Positions 11,740-23,706 of a stretch of 64,000 bases of DNA are shown piece after piece. A program made the translations under genes and the position numbers. The first letter of the stretch is position 1. Each line of letters starts with the position of its first letter. The stretch is taken from positions 57,797,554 through 57,861,553 of the forward strand of contig OX485803.1 in the NCBI GenBank assembly GCA_950295325.1, in the 5' to 3' direction. The DNA is from Polytrichum commune (taxonomy: Eukaryota > Streptophyta > Polytrichopsida > Polytrichales > Polytrichaceae). The notes beneath the pieces are model-generated. The model did no database searches and was not told the origin of the DNA. It worked only from the letters and a program-made list of their open reading frames with translations.

Positions 11740-13066
11740 CAATCTAACCTTGATAATGTCACACCGTCCGTTTCACCAAAAAGAGTGATATAAACAAGGT
11801 GTGACATATTTGATAATTTCACATTTTGAAGATTTGTGCATAATGTGATATTATCAAAAAAATAGGTAGAAAATCAAAATAAAATTACAATGTAAAAAAG
11901 AAAATAACAAATACGAGACTTCAATGTTTTTGAATGCAAAATCTAATTCAAAATTGTGAATAACAACAAGAGCACATCATAATGTGTCATTGAGATCAGG
12001 ACTCTCACTAGAGACAAAGAAGCTTCTAATGTCACATTGTTTTGTTGATGTTAAATGTGCAACACCAACTCTAATGAGTTTGTCATGGATTTTTTCCATT
12101 CCTAACAACTCCAGAGTGTTGAAAATCTGAGAACCTTGGCTAGCCATAAAATTTAAAACATCTTTAGCATATTTTTGTGCATCGCTTAGCTTCACTACTT
12201 TAGACTCATCATCACTACTATCAACAATCAATGGGTCTACTTCCATGGAATCAAGAACATGTTCGCCATCTTGCACTAATTGCACAAGCTCCTCAGTAGA
12301 ATATTCCACCTCAAAATCATCTTCACCTTCCATGTTTATGTACTCCAAAGGACAAAGCTTTTCTACATGCTTGCCTTCGACATCCAAACCCAAATTCAAT
12401 GCGGCGATGAGATTGCCCAATTCCAAAGTTGCTTCCTCCATTTTGGACTTCATATGTTCATCAAAATTGTTGATATATGCATTCCACTCTGTAGGCAATA
12501 TGGCGGACTTTCTCCAACAATTTCTAATGGTTTGATCATCTAATTCATGCCATGCTGCCACACACCATAGCATAGCTTGAAATAGATCAACATTCAGTTT
12601 CCCCAAATCTTCATTTGAGCTGTTATCAATTTGTTGCAAAGTCCAGGCAACAAGCTTGCGCTTATAGCACATTTTGAATGTTGCAATCACTCCTTGATCC
12701 AAAGGCTGAACAACTGAAGTCACATTTGGTGGAAGGAACAAGATAGTGATACAGGAGAGTACAAAAGCATTAAACCCATCTATAACTTTCTTGACCTCAC
12801 CATGAATATCAAGGTTAGACTGTATCACAAGGGCGGCGCATGACCCTTTCGGCTACTACAACCTGTCCATCCAACCATCACATACAATCCATCCATACTT
12901 GGTATTATCACATTTACACTACAGATTTTGGAAAAAATAATGACATTACCAAGGGTGATAGGGATAATAACGGGGGAGTTTTACACTATGAAAATAGGTT
13001 TCAAACTTTTAGGTGACAATATCAAGGTGTTCTATTAACAAGGGTGACATTATCAAGGTTAGACTG
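11740..13066 (-). mobile_element. Tigger/pogo-like (Tc1-mariner superfamily) element, internally deleted
   Basis: The right end, read inward, is CAGTCTAACCTTGATAATGT and the left end is CAATCTAACCTTGATAATGT; the match covers about 24 bp with one mismatch. A TA dinucleotide flanks each end (11738-11739, 13067-13068), the standard Tc1/mariner/pogo target. The start resembles known plant pogo-type termini (CAGT then AACCT). The element carries the 3' part of a DDE transposase on the minus strand. An extra terminus-like copy lies inside at about 12808-12826. Confidence 0.88.
11977..12828 (-). pseudogene. Tigger-type DDE transposase, C-terminal part
   Basis: 283 residues in one open frame. The segment LFLPPNVTSVVQPLDQGVI (about residues 31-49) is the third catalytic-aspartate block of DDE_1 (Tigger/jerky/CENP-B-like) transposases, followed by an F-K-YKRKL helix and an acidic C-terminal tail. 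The N-terminal CENP-B-type DNA-binding domain and the first catalytic aspartates are missing. The apparent N-terminus is encoded by a copy of the element's own terminus (ATACAGTCTAACCTTGATAT on the minus strand), so the ATG is an accident of the deletion. It cannot be an active transposase as it stands. Confidence 0.85.
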
Positions 13067-13068
13067 TA

Positions 13069-13418
13069 CCCCAAAAGCCTAATTAAATATTCCATAAATA
13101 ACACTTGGACAACATACAACAACAAGAATGCCCGTGGAGCTTCACACACAGATGGAATAGTCACATAACCAAGAGATCACCAAATGCAAATGATATGATT
13201 CAACAACCATTGACAAATCGGTGTTGTGAGCTCATAAGTTGGAATCTTCTCATTCAATTTGTATAATAAATAAGATCATCATATGACCTCTGAGAATGAT
13301 GAAGAAAGCAACCACGGTTTAATTTGGATTTGCTAATCATATCGTACTAATCACACATTTCATATCCTAGGAGAGTGGATTAATTGGAAAAGTAACCATT
13401 TAAGACCCATCTACCTTA
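13069..13418. other. Intergenic, nothing recognised
   Basis: Short AT-rich spacer between the Tigger-like and Harbinger-like elements; no gene seen. Confidence 0.5.
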
Positions 13419-14004
13419 GGGCCACTTCACACATGAGCCAAGGGCCGTGACCATGTAATTGTGAGGGCATGTGATTTCCATCCAAAGGTTGTACCACACT
13501 TGGAGGTGGGCAACACTCCTTTTTGATAGGTCCACGTTCATTTCATTGGATAGGGTTTTTTTGTTATTATATTTTAGTTTTAGCCTCTCAATGTGATGGA
13601 CAACATAAAATCTACCTTTCAAATGAGGGGCTGAGAAATCTTAATCTTTCATACAAAACTTCAGATCAAATCATCTTCTTTCAAGTATTAATGTAGAGAA
13701 GTTTGAACTTCTTACAGTGTTTAGTCCAAACTAAGAACTCTACGATTCTTCATGTTGTGCCATAACTCAAATATTGCCCTCCAATCCATATTTTGCATGT
13801 CTATTCTGCATAATGGTACTTGTATCAAAGCTTAAGAAGTTGTCCAACTTCAATGAAGCTCACAAGTGGCTCTTGATGGCATTTTGTTTTGAAAATCCCC
13901 TTATACAAATCACAATACTTGAGTGACAAGTATTATTGGGCAAAGTTTCATGAGATGTGGCCAATTGGTATACCACTTGCTGATCCCTCCACAAGATTGC
14001 CGAA

Positions 14005-14382
14005 TCATGTTACATCGCACAACTTCTCAAATTCCGCATACAATGATTTGTTTTCACATCCATGCCGCAAAGTTTCTACAAACTTGAGCAACTCAATTGT
14101 ACTTGCATTTCTTTCAATTGTTGTTGATCCAAATTTTATGATCAATCTCTCCAACCATTGCTTTGATGTAATTATGCAAACTTTGTCATCACCTGGATAA
14201 TGCTTTGGACTAAAAAAATTAGATGTGTTGAAAACATGTAAGTCATGAATCTTTTTGTTCAAGCTATCCACAATTGCTTGCACAGAAATAGCTCCCATCA
14301 TCAAGCATTCTTCCGGTGTGTCCTCCCAATGAAAGCTTTGCCAATGATGCATAGGATGATACATGCCTTTCAACATCATCAT
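14005..14382 (-). pseudogene. Unidentified ORF inside Harbinger-like element
   Basis: 125 residues from ATG with plausible amino-acid composition (PEECLMMGAISVQAIVDSLN; SKQWLERLIIKFGS). It is probably the remnant of a captured or element-encoded gene. I recognise no domain. It could be spurious. Confidence 0.3.
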
Positions 14383-14656
14383 TTGCTATGATCTACAAAT
14401 ACCTTGATGGTCATAGTTGTGGAACAACCATCAAGCATAATTTCTTCGACAACAGTTCATAGTAGGTCAAGGTTGAAGCATGATTGTAAAGAAGATGACA
14501 TTTTAACTGACAAAGAAATAGTTTAGTGGCCTAATGGTAGTCCACATTGAATTTATTTGTAGGGTGTGGATGCAAGGATTTTTGACCTTTTAGCCCACCT
14601 TGCTAGGCTTCACCCTTGCTAATTGCTTCTAAACACACATCTTACAACCATACTAT

Positions 14657-14851
14657 CAATGAATGGGGAGAACTAATCGCTAGCTACAATTAAGCTAGTT
14701 GAGTTTGAGGAATAACCGGTCGAAGTTCAAGACTTTAGGAGAAAACTTCAATTTAGTAAATAAAAACCGAAAGGTCACAATATGTAGCTGGTTGGACTTG
14801 GAGACACTAGGATTTGGACCGATTATGCCCAAAAATCCCCCCTGGACACTA
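14657..14851 (+). mobile_element. hAT-like MITE, family A, nested copy
   Basis: Begins CAATGAATGGGGAGAAC and ends near CTGGACACTA. Imperfect 8-bp flanks are CATACTAT and CAAACTAT. The interior shares GAGTTTGAGGAATAACCGG and ATGCCCAAAAATC with the copies at 61937, 62609 and 62877. It lies inside the Harbinger-like element, so it arrived later. Confidence 0.8.
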
Positions 14852-15653
14852 CAAACTATGATTGTGACTTGGACGTGATTTACAATTGCTCCTTTAAGGA
14901 TCATGTAAATTACTCTTCTACATACATATTATCTTTTGTCACTATCACACTTACATTGAAAACTCAACACAAACTCAAATTGGGTTCAGTTAGGTGTCAC
15001 TTTCAAATATAGAAGCTGACTTGTATCTTCTAAGCCATTATGAAATCGAAGTGTAGCTTATATATATCACAAGATATAACATTGTTTGCCCATAATTATG
15101 GGATATGGTTGACATGTAATGGTTGAGTGGACCTTTTTAAAAAAAATTTAAAATTTAAAATTTGTTAATGTTTTAGTATTTATATATATATATATGTATA
15201 TAAATAAATAAAAAATTTCCCTCTTGCCTGTCCATGTGATGGGCATTTCTTCATTTCCGCTTTTCTTTTGATGGGCAAGATTAATTTCATATTTTTTATG
15301 CCTTTCTTTTGACTTGTGATGGGTACAAAAAAGAAACCTTTGAAGGTGGACTTGACCCAAATTTCGGCACACCATGAAACATTATTTATAGTCTGTCATG
15401 TCATTTAAACTTTTCATCCATGATAATTTCTTTGGGCCCTTAATCCATCACCTCCAATGTGAAGTAAACTTGTACTGTCTCGGGCTTTTCGACCAATGAG
15501 AGATCTTAGAATACAATGGTCACGGGCCTTCAGTTTCGTGTGGGAAGTGGCCCTTAAACCCCAAAGCAATAACTTAACTAAATTATCAGCAGATAAAGCG
15601 ATGCAGATTCTTCACAATCCAAACTCATTCGCCTAAAGAATCATCGCCACTCC

Positions 15654-15700
15654 AGCATAGCATCGCATCGCATCGCATCACATCACATCACACCACATTA
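15654..15700. repeat. CATCG/CATCA pentamer microsatellite upstream of the PPR gene
   Basis: A run of GCATCGCATCGCATCACATC-type pentamers about 1 kb before the PPR start and about 100 bp before a possible upstream exon. Its position suggests a promoter or 5' UTR. Confidence 0.6.
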
Positions 15701-15788
15701 CGTAACTCACATTGACATCCTATTCAATCCTCAACAATCCGCTCAGTCCTCTTATTGTCATCCCACTTGCAACGCTGTGGAATCCCCA

Positions 15789-15851
15789 ATGCATCCCACC
15801 CGGATGTTGAAGGAAGCAGGGGCGGTCAATGGATTCGTCCGCATTGGTGTG
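15789..15851 (+). other. Possible first exon of the PPR gene
   Basis: ATG at 15789 opens 21 codons ending exactly at a strong donor (GTG then GTAAGTAAC). It may be a 5' UTR exon with an upstream ORF. It could also be coding if splicing enters the next exon downstream of 16699, for example after a GAG codon before VATQLL. An in-frame TGA just upstream of the ATG at 16699 favours the first reading. Confidence 0.45.
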
Positions 15852-16008
15852 GTAAGTAACCATCTTCATCCTCACCTTCACAGATAGATTCTTATTCTTG
15901 GCCCTCTTTCATCTTTCGTGGCTCTGGAACTAATCTGGTGCACCGATCGCTGTAGCTGCGCGAGGCCATTTTAAAGCCTCTCAACTGGATTGAAGGCGTC
16001 CTGCGAGA

Positions 16009-16030
16009 TTTTAGGGTTTAGGGTTTCGGG
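16009..16030 (+). promoter_or_regulatory. Telo-box repeat (TTTAGGG) in PPR 5' region
   Basis: Two direct TTTAGGG units followed by TTTCGGG lie in the presumed first intron. The 15982-16030 segment recurs imperfectly at about 16275-16320 (ACTGGATTGAAGGCG then TTTAGGGTTT). Telo-boxes are common near plant housekeeping-gene starts; the regulatory role here is inferred. Confidence 0.45.
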
Positions 16031-16698
16031 TTCACAAATTTCTGGTCAGAATTTTGATAGCATTCTTAAGCGTGAGTAAGGACGTTCTCTTTCTATTCTA
16101 GCTTCAAGAATATTTTTTCAAGCATCAAGGTTTTTGAGTACATGCATGAATGCAATCGAGTATAGTTAAGTGGCTTTGAGCTCTCATTAGTCCACACCAA
16201 TCTCCTCCATCTACCAAGATTCAATTGAAGAGGTGCGTTCCCAATGAAATAGTTCTTAGATTATCCGGAAGCATTAACTGGATTGAAGGCGGAGTGCGAG
16301 AAGTTTAGGGTTTGAGGTTTGTATCATTGTTGGGATGGTATAACATCATTTTTTTGATACCTCTTGGGTATATGCAATGAGGATTTTACAGTTTTTGTAA
16401 ATTGGTAGGGTAAGGGTATGGCAAATGTGGCAGTCAAATGCAGCTCTGTATTTGAGTTGTACTTTTCTGAGTCTGTACCATTGTGTCAGGGTTTTTACTT
16501 TTAATGGTGACACTGGATACATTTGCATGCTCTTTCTGATCTAAGTTGTTCTCCGCATCTGTAACAGCATCGTCAAAGACACATTAGGATGGGGTCGCTG
16601 CATTGATGCATGTTGCAATTTTTTGTGGTTGTTCCTGAGTAGGGGAACCTGTAGTGGAGTTTGGATAGCCATTTTCTGTGGGCGCTATTAATTGAAGC

Positions 16699-19600
16699 AT
16701 GAATCGTCTTCCTCGGCGACTCAATACTTTGACACGCCAAGTCTCTCGAGTGATCAAGTTGAGGAGAGATGAGGTTGCCACGCAATTGCTACCTCAGATG
16801 GGGGCAGGAGACCGGCCCGCCACAGTGGTTTATTGCAATTACCTCCTCAACAGTTGTGCTCGTGCCAAAAACATAACCGTAAGTAAACAATCCTGGCTGA
16901 CACTGATCACTATGCATGGATGAGTCACAAACTCTAATATGGAAGCATTTAGGGCAATGCAGGAGCTTGATGTATTATTTCAAAATTTTCACGTTCAGAG
17001 TAGTGTAAGAACCATCTGACAAGTATCATGGATGCCATGTTAACGATGCAGATGGCAAAGGAGGTGTACAGGTTCATGGAGAGAAGTGGGCTGAAAATGA
17101 ACGACGTCTCATATGGCTGCTTCCTTCGCACTCTCTGCCGCAGCGGACAACTAGATGATGTATGTGAAACCTATGAGTGATTGGAGTTCTTGAAGATGGT
17201 TTGTTTGAGGATGGACAATCTCTGTTAACCAAATCTGAAGGTCAATTAGATGACTGGTCTTCTTAGCTTACATTCCTTGTTGCGAGCTTAAATGGGATTT
17301 GATGGAAGCCCTGTGCTCACAGTTTGAGTAAAACTCTATATATTGAGTATAAATAACGCTGTCTATCTGCATGCAAAGTTTTTCTGATTGATTGTGCTTC
17401 AAGGTTAGTTGTGATGCTGTTCTGGCAGGCCTTGGAATTGTTGGATGTTCTGGGAAGGAGCCAAGGAGAAGTGAAGGCAAACCTAGTGATGTACAATACT
17501 GTACTTAATGGTTGCAGCCTCGCTAAGAGCAAAGCACATGCAGATCGCTGTTTGATGCTGATGGATAGACAAGGTGTGGCCAAAGATGAATTGTCATACG
17601 TTGAACTTATTAAGGTCAGTGATTACTACATTGACGTTTTAGTAATGCAGTAAGCTCGTTGGGCTATGGAAATTAAACTTTTGCCACACCAACATCTATG
17701 ATGTTCACGTCTAACAAATACAATTTATGGAATGTGTTAATACTGATCTTTGTTTTGTGCTGATATGTTAGCTCTCAGGCCTTCTGCAAGATGCTCCTGG
17801 TGTGCTTTGTTGGTGGGAGGAGCTTGCAAGTATGGGCCCACCTAGCCCATCATCTCGCTGCACCACAATCATAGCTCTTTGCCGTTCAAAAGCTCTCCCA
17901 GAAGCTGTAACAGCTCTTGCTGAAATGTCAAACGTTTTGTCTTCTAATGATCCATTTCATCTTCTTCCTGGGAAGAAGCGTCGACCTCCGAAAACCGAGA
18001 GAGAAAATGAAGTGGCTATCTCAGAATACATTCAAGAGGAGAGGTCCTCATCCCAAGTTGGAGAGATATCAGGAATACAACAGTCCAATGTGAACGTAAT
18101 AGGTATTCTTCACTTCTGAACCTAAAGCTTCTTCTGTAGTGTTGTGTTTCTTGTGCAAATTGTAAAAATCATATTGCTGCACTTTATTAATTCAAGTCCT
18201 TGTCTGTTCGCAAGGTAAATCTATCTACAGTATTGTTTAAATTAGCTTATATTTTCATCTTATTCCTATGGGCTCACCACTGTTTTGTTCCAGAGCATGA
18301 TCAGTATTCCTTCTTCCAAGGTGTACCTCTTAACATATCAATTCACATTGTTGCTTACTGGTTGCTGGTGGAGACTGAGCAAGTTGCTGCTGCTGGTAAT
18401 CTTCAGATTTAGAGGCTGTTTTCCTTACACGGATTTGATCTTTTTGGAAGCAGGAGAAGGAAATGTGCAGACCTCTTTGAAGGGCTTCCACCATTGGGAG
18501 GTGCGGAAGGAGCTTCAAGATGCTTACAATGCCCTTATAAATGCTGCAGGTCAGGCTGGCAAGCACAAGCTTGCTGAGTCTTTATTCTCAGAGGTACCTC
18601 CCAGACAAGCTTATGAATGTTAAAGTCATGAGCTTATTCTACATTTTTTTCACTTGTTTTGGAGTTGATCTACTTGCTATTTAACACTCGGCTAGAAGAA
18701 GGATATTTGGATGCCCTGCCAGACTTTAATATAAAAGTGAGATCTTGCTATTCACCAACAAGGAGGGGATAGATATTAAAACTAAGATCAGAATTTATGA
18801 TCATCAAATTTACCTAGAATATATGGTGTGCTCTAGCTCTATCCAGTACCGTTGTTTGGAAAGAAGGTCCTTCCACACCATTTGGAAGAATCATGACATC
18901 AAGTTGTCCAGAATGTAATATAGTCTTCAACCCTGGAATTTATGTTGCTCTCTGTTGTCTTTCAATACAGCTCATCAGCAATTCTGAAAGTTCCTAGAGG
19001 GCAAGAAAAGCTGTTGTCATATGATCGCCTGTGGAAGAACATTACGAGACTTTAATGTGTTATAGATGGAACAAAGAGTTTGCAATATGACACAATAGTG
19101 TTTGGAGAATTCATGTGGTGATAGTACTATCAATGAAGGTGGTTATTATTGTGGTTCTTTCAGATGAGGAGCCTGGGATTGCGACTTGGCATCTATACTT
19201 TCAATGCACTACTGAGGGCTGTTGTGGAGGGACGAGGCATTGAACATGCCCTTCGTGTTGTAAGCTGCCATTACCCTCATGGTTGACATGAAAATGAAAA
19301 TCTTGAAAAGTGTGGAAATTGATAAAGATAAGCCCTGTGTGCTCAACATCATTCAGGAGCTCAAGCTAATAAAAGGCATGGATCTTATTAATTAAGAAAT
19401 CATGAGTCAATCTAAGGAGGATAAACATATCACAATGAATGCTGAAATTTTTGTTGACTTTGGAATTGGTTCTAGCAATCAAAGTTGATGTCAGACAAAG
19501 GGCATTTTGAGAAGTATCATGCGAACAATTCATCACAATTGGAACAATAGAAAGGTGGAGCTCAAGAAGAGTATGAATGTGATGTTGTTTGCCAGCTATT

Positions 19601-22447
19601 TCTGACACTGAAAGAGTTGGAGGTTGATGCAAATTATGGGATAGTTGATGGTTTGTTCTTTTAGGTGAGAAGCATGGAGGCCGTTGGAGTCCGCCCTGAC
19701 ACACATACATATACAACTCTTTTGGATGGATACTGTCGTGCTGGACAACTAGACAAGGCAGAGGCCTTGCTAGCCCAAATGGTGGATGGTAAGCCAAGCC
19801 AGAGGCCTTCTATCTACACGTACAATATCTTCATCAGGGCTTGTGCTTCTGAGGTAGAATATGACAACCCAATAGCATCATTGGTTTTTGGTTTCAACTT
19901 TCCATAACGTGAGTACATAAAGGCTTGAAGTGAGAAGGTTTGCAATCTCCCAAAAACAGAATGTTGCATCTTCCAATGGTGTTAGGTTAACAGCACGTGG
20001 GGTCTCATCTATTATTTTTGGTCACCAGAAGGATAGACACTTGATCAGTACCTACTTACCATTGTATCAAACCACTTGATCTTTAAAGGTTTGATTATCA
20101 TCCATTTGCATGGTTTTAATCAAAATGGCTCAATCCCGATACTTGATTTCTAGTCAACATTTCTGGGCATATATTGTAGTAAGTTGGTTAGGCATTAAAT
20201 TATTAAATATGGGGAGCCACTTACCAGCTCCATCATTCATAAATAAACTACATATGGACAGAGCAGCACAAGAAAGCTGCTTGTGTGTATAAAATTCCTT
20301 TCACAATCGTAATTATACTTCATTTGAATACAGGGTCCTGCTAATTCTATTCTATTGTTTCTGGATTTAGGATGATGCGGAGAGAGCATTGCGGGTATTT
20401 GCAAGAATGAAAGATACTACAGTGAAACCTGACAGCTTCACCTACTGTGCCCTTCTGGATGCTTGTGGAAAAGTGGCTGGAAGGCCAGATTTGGCTGATG
20501 AGTGGTCCCGGAAGGAGGTTGCCCAGAGATTAATGGCTATAGAGAAGGACATGGCCCAGTCTGGTGTACAGCATACGTCATCTTCAGTTACTGCTCTGGT
20601 ATGGTCTGCATATATTCTCCTCACCAGTTACTATCACATATAGGTGGACTGTGCTGGTCGGTTCTGTTTATTCCAATATCCTTTTTGGAATAAAGAGTCT
20701 GAACATATACATTCAATTGTAACTTTGCAGATGAGTGTGTTGGGATCAGAGGGGATGGTGGATGCAGTTCTTCAGAACTTACGAGCTTGTCAAGACACTG
20801 ATACCCCAATAAGGAAGAGATTGTTGGATGCAATCTCTTACAACACTGCCATCAATTCTTGTGTGCAACTTAAAAAGGTACCATGGCACTTATTGAATGA
20901 TCTCACAGTTGTTATAGCTGTTGTGGGCTTATTTCTCATGTTTTATTATGATATATCATTAGGATATAGAACTTGTCATTGAGAGGTGCAGCTGTCAGGT
21001 GCTCTTGCCAACTGGTTGTATCAAGATATTCGAGTGAGTTCAATGTTCGGATTCTGAAGTCCTGTCTAACCTGGTGTGAGATTACAACTGATTTCAGTTT
21101 AGCATGAGGATACTTTAATGGAAACTAATGTCTATGGTTTGCAGTTTGATGAAGCTTGGGAGGTCTTCATGGAAATGCGGTCACTTGGTGTTAAACCCGA
21201 CATTTTCACATACAATATCCTAATCAATGCCTGCTCTCACAAGAAAAGTGTGTCAACTGCTGTTGAGTTGGTGGAAATTATGCAAAAAGAGGGTGTTTCT
21301 CCTGATTTGATTACTTACAATTCCCTTATCAAGGTTTGCTCAAATTCCTGTTTATTTTTGCTAGTTGAGGAACCCATATAGCATTTGTTAACTCAATGAT
21401 TCCAGGGGGTAACAAATAACTCTTAGACCTATAGTAATTATGGTATTTAGTGGGTAGGACATTCAAGTTGGATACTAAAAATTGCATGTGCATATCATCC
21501 TAGGATTGGTTAGTCAATCTTTAGGGAGCTGGAAAGCACCAATGTGGTACCCAAGTTTATTCTACTAAGATTATTGTGCCCACATTAGTTACCATAATCA
21601 GTGTAGTTGGAAAAGAACAGTGCCAAGTCTTCCACACAGAACTTTGGGATTGTCAATTCAAAGAGTTTACCTCAGTTTGATATATTCAATTTTGACAGGT
21701 CATATGTCACTGTGGCAACCTGGAGTCAGGGCTAGAAGTTTTAAGGGACATGAAAGACAGAGGTGTGCAGCCAGATGTTGCCACTTACAACACCCTTTTG
21801 GCAACTGCATCGTTTCAAGTAAGTCCTTTTCTATTTAGGCACACAAAGAAACCCATATCCTTGTGCCTTGAATTTGAATATTCCATGTGAAAAGGAAGTG
21901 ATGTTTTCCTGCTCACTCTCCTTGAGGAAACTAGGTTTTTGATTGCTTCATCCTCCTCTTCCAATGAGTTATGGAGTAAAGTGATTGCTAAGGCAGAAGA
22001 CGTGGTGAACCAAACTGCATTGCTTTGATGCAGAAACGTAAGGAGATCACTGAACATCTTGTAGAGGAGATGCGATTAGCTGACATCACACCAGACACGC
22101 ATACATGCTCTCAAGTTGTATCTCTGTACATGCGCTGTGGGGACCTAACAGAAGCCTCTGAAGCCTTACATGTACTTAGTTCGAGGATGCTCAAGAAAAC
22201 TGGGATACCACAGCAGAAGTTGGAGGAGAGGAGTGACGATGACGAAGATTTTGATGAAAATAGTCATGATGACCACCTTGAAGAGGTCATCCTGTCGCCC
22301 AACCCTGGAGCACAGGCAATGTACACAGCCACTCTGTCTGGGGTGATGAAGGGTCTTGAGGATGCTTCTGAGGTAGAGAAAAGTCCTTGGGCAACACGGC
22401 TACAGGAACAATTCTCGGCGTGGACCTGTCTACCCCAACAAGCTTGA
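16699..22447 (+). CDS. P-type pentatricopeptide repeat (PPR) protein, 12 coding exons
   Basis: Exons: 16699-16878, 17052-17159, 17429-17614, 17772-18102, 18454-18593, 19164-19259, 19665-19853, 20371-20598, 20731-20877, 21145-21333, 21699-21818, 22034-22447. All junctions are GT-AG; all are phase 0 except one phase-1 intron (18102/18454). The product is about 775 residues, ending TGA. Around a dozen 35-residue repeats are visible, best in exons 7-12, for example VRPDTHTYTTLLDGYCRAG and VKPDIFTYNILINACSHKK. PPR proteins bind organellar RNA in a one-repeat-per-base manner and control its stability, splicing or translation. The repeats are P-class, and no E, DYW or SMR domain follows. The first 25 residues are Arg-rich without acids (MNRLPRRLNTLTRQVSRVIK), like a mitochondrial or plastid presequence. 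Acidic linkers occur in exon 5 and near the C-terminus (SDDDEDFDENSHDD). Many introns inside the repeat array are unusual, since most plant PPR genes have few. I cannot name the orthologue. Confidence 0.92.
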
Positions 22448-23037
22448 CCAATTTTTCAGTGTCTCTGTAAAGTCGTCTTCATGCTTTGACTTGGAGACAC
22501 CCCATTAGATGGCTTGGTGATAGATAGCAAACCTGGCAAAAATCTTGTCCAGGTGGACCAAGGAGAAAGGTGAGCTACTTTGCAAAATTAGCGTGCAATA
22601 GAGGGCTATAATAAAAGTTGTGAGCCTCTCTTTTTAATATTGGACTAGACATCTTGAGTTCTGAATGCGCGCTTTTCAATAGCCTGAAGGTATGTCCCAG
22701 AATATCTGTACATTTGGTTAGTATTGGTTTCATACTGACTTCATATTCTCCCCTGAGGCATAACTTGGTCCCAGGCTAGAGAAGCCACACTGTTATCTAT
22801 GATGTCTAGCACTTAATCTGAAGCATTGGACCAAATCGTCAATTTTAATTTTTAATTTTTTTACTTCTGCTTAGCTTTTATTTTATTTTAAGTATCTTAT
22901 AATTAGAATGAAGTCAATCGCACATTCCTGGGCTTATATAAATAGGATATTACGTAGGGCCCCTCTTATTGTTCATCTTAGTGTCCTTCTTTGCAACTAT
23001 TCAAGACTTAGTTTCTTTTTGAAGTTATTCAAGTCCC
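22448..23037. other. 3' region of PPR gene, no gene seen
   Basis: Presumed 3' UTR and spacer. AATTTTTAATTTTT and TTTTATTTTATTTTA stretches lie near 22845-22890. Confidence 0.4.
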
Positions 23038-23706
23038 TTGTTATCAAAGGGAAATTTTTGTAATCATCTTGAGGTTGAGTTGTTAATATTGTCGGAAATA
23101 GAAACTGACAAGTCTCCAAAGAAGAGCTCATATGTTGGATTTCCACATGAGCAACTTCCATCAAGTGAGCACAATGGTGGAATCCAGGATGTAGAAAATT
23201 ATTGGCATCTTCGAGGCTTGACAAGCATGTTACTATCAAACCCACCCACATCTGGAACCGGATTTGGAGACACTCCAAATATTAGCGTGCACAACATGGA
23301 TGATTGTGTGGGTGGACATGTTGAATTTGTTATCACTGAGAATCGTTGGCTATCTAGAGGCTCACAGATCATTCAACTCCTTACTTCAGATGATAATGAA
23401 ATTGAAACCGAAATGGAAAACGAACCACATACCATGTCAGATCACTTGGATGAAGAAATTGGAGATCAAATTTGCCAAGATTATGATACAGATGAGATGA
23501 CAAGTGATGAACCTCCAATGAAGAAGATAAAAAGCTCCAATGTTGTGGAGTCAAATATCCAGGTTGATGTTAATACTGCTCAAGCATGCCCTGAGTGTCA
23601 TGATCCAACTGTCATGTTTGCCAACAATAAAAATACAGACTTATGTTTCAAATTTGAACAGTACAGGTGCTCAAATTGTGGATGCATGTTCATGGCCTCC
23701 ACATAG
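23038..23706 (+). CDS. Hypothetical ORF with C-terminal zinc-ribbon-like cysteines
   Basis: An open frame of 222 codons. It has no ATG at its 5' end; the first in-frame ATG is at about 23227, giving about 160 residues, so it may be an internal or last exon. The sequence is acidic and Ser/Glu/Asp-rich, with a basic PPMKKIKSS patch. It ends with CPEC, 27 or so residues, then CSNC, a C4 zinc-ribbon-like arrangement, and stops at TAG. I cannot assign a family. It starts 0.6 kb past the PPR stop and could be an independent gene or a transposon fragment. Confidence 0.4.
   Translation: MLSKGNFCNHLEVELLILSEIETDKSPKKSSYVGFPHEQLPSSEHNGGIQDVENYWHLRGLTSMLLSNPPTSGTGFGDTPNISVHNMDDCVGGHVEFVITENRWLSRGSQIIQLLTSDDNEIETEMENEPHTMSDHLDEEIGDQICQDYDTDEMTSDEPPMKKIKSSNVVESNIQVDVNTAQACPECHDPTVMFANNKNTDLCFKFEQYRCSNCGCMFMAST

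Larger units (their letters stand above)
13419..15553. mobile_element. PIF/Harbinger-like non-autonomous element (2.1 kb)
   Basis: Left end GGGCCACTTCACACATGAGC; right end, on the other strand, GGGCCACTTCCCACACGAAA. TTA is duplicated at 13416-13418 and 15554-15556, the TWA target typical of PIF/Harbinger. Both ends, about 60-100 bp inward, match the 0.5-kb element at 47140-47637. It contains a degenerate ORF (14005-14382) and a nested hAT-like MITE (14657-14851). No Harbinger transposase was recognised inside. Confidence 0.8.

Noticed and set aside
16009-16030. Telomere repeat
   Set aside because: Only two TTTAGGG units; a telo-box near a gene start is the simpler reading. The same applies near 31735.
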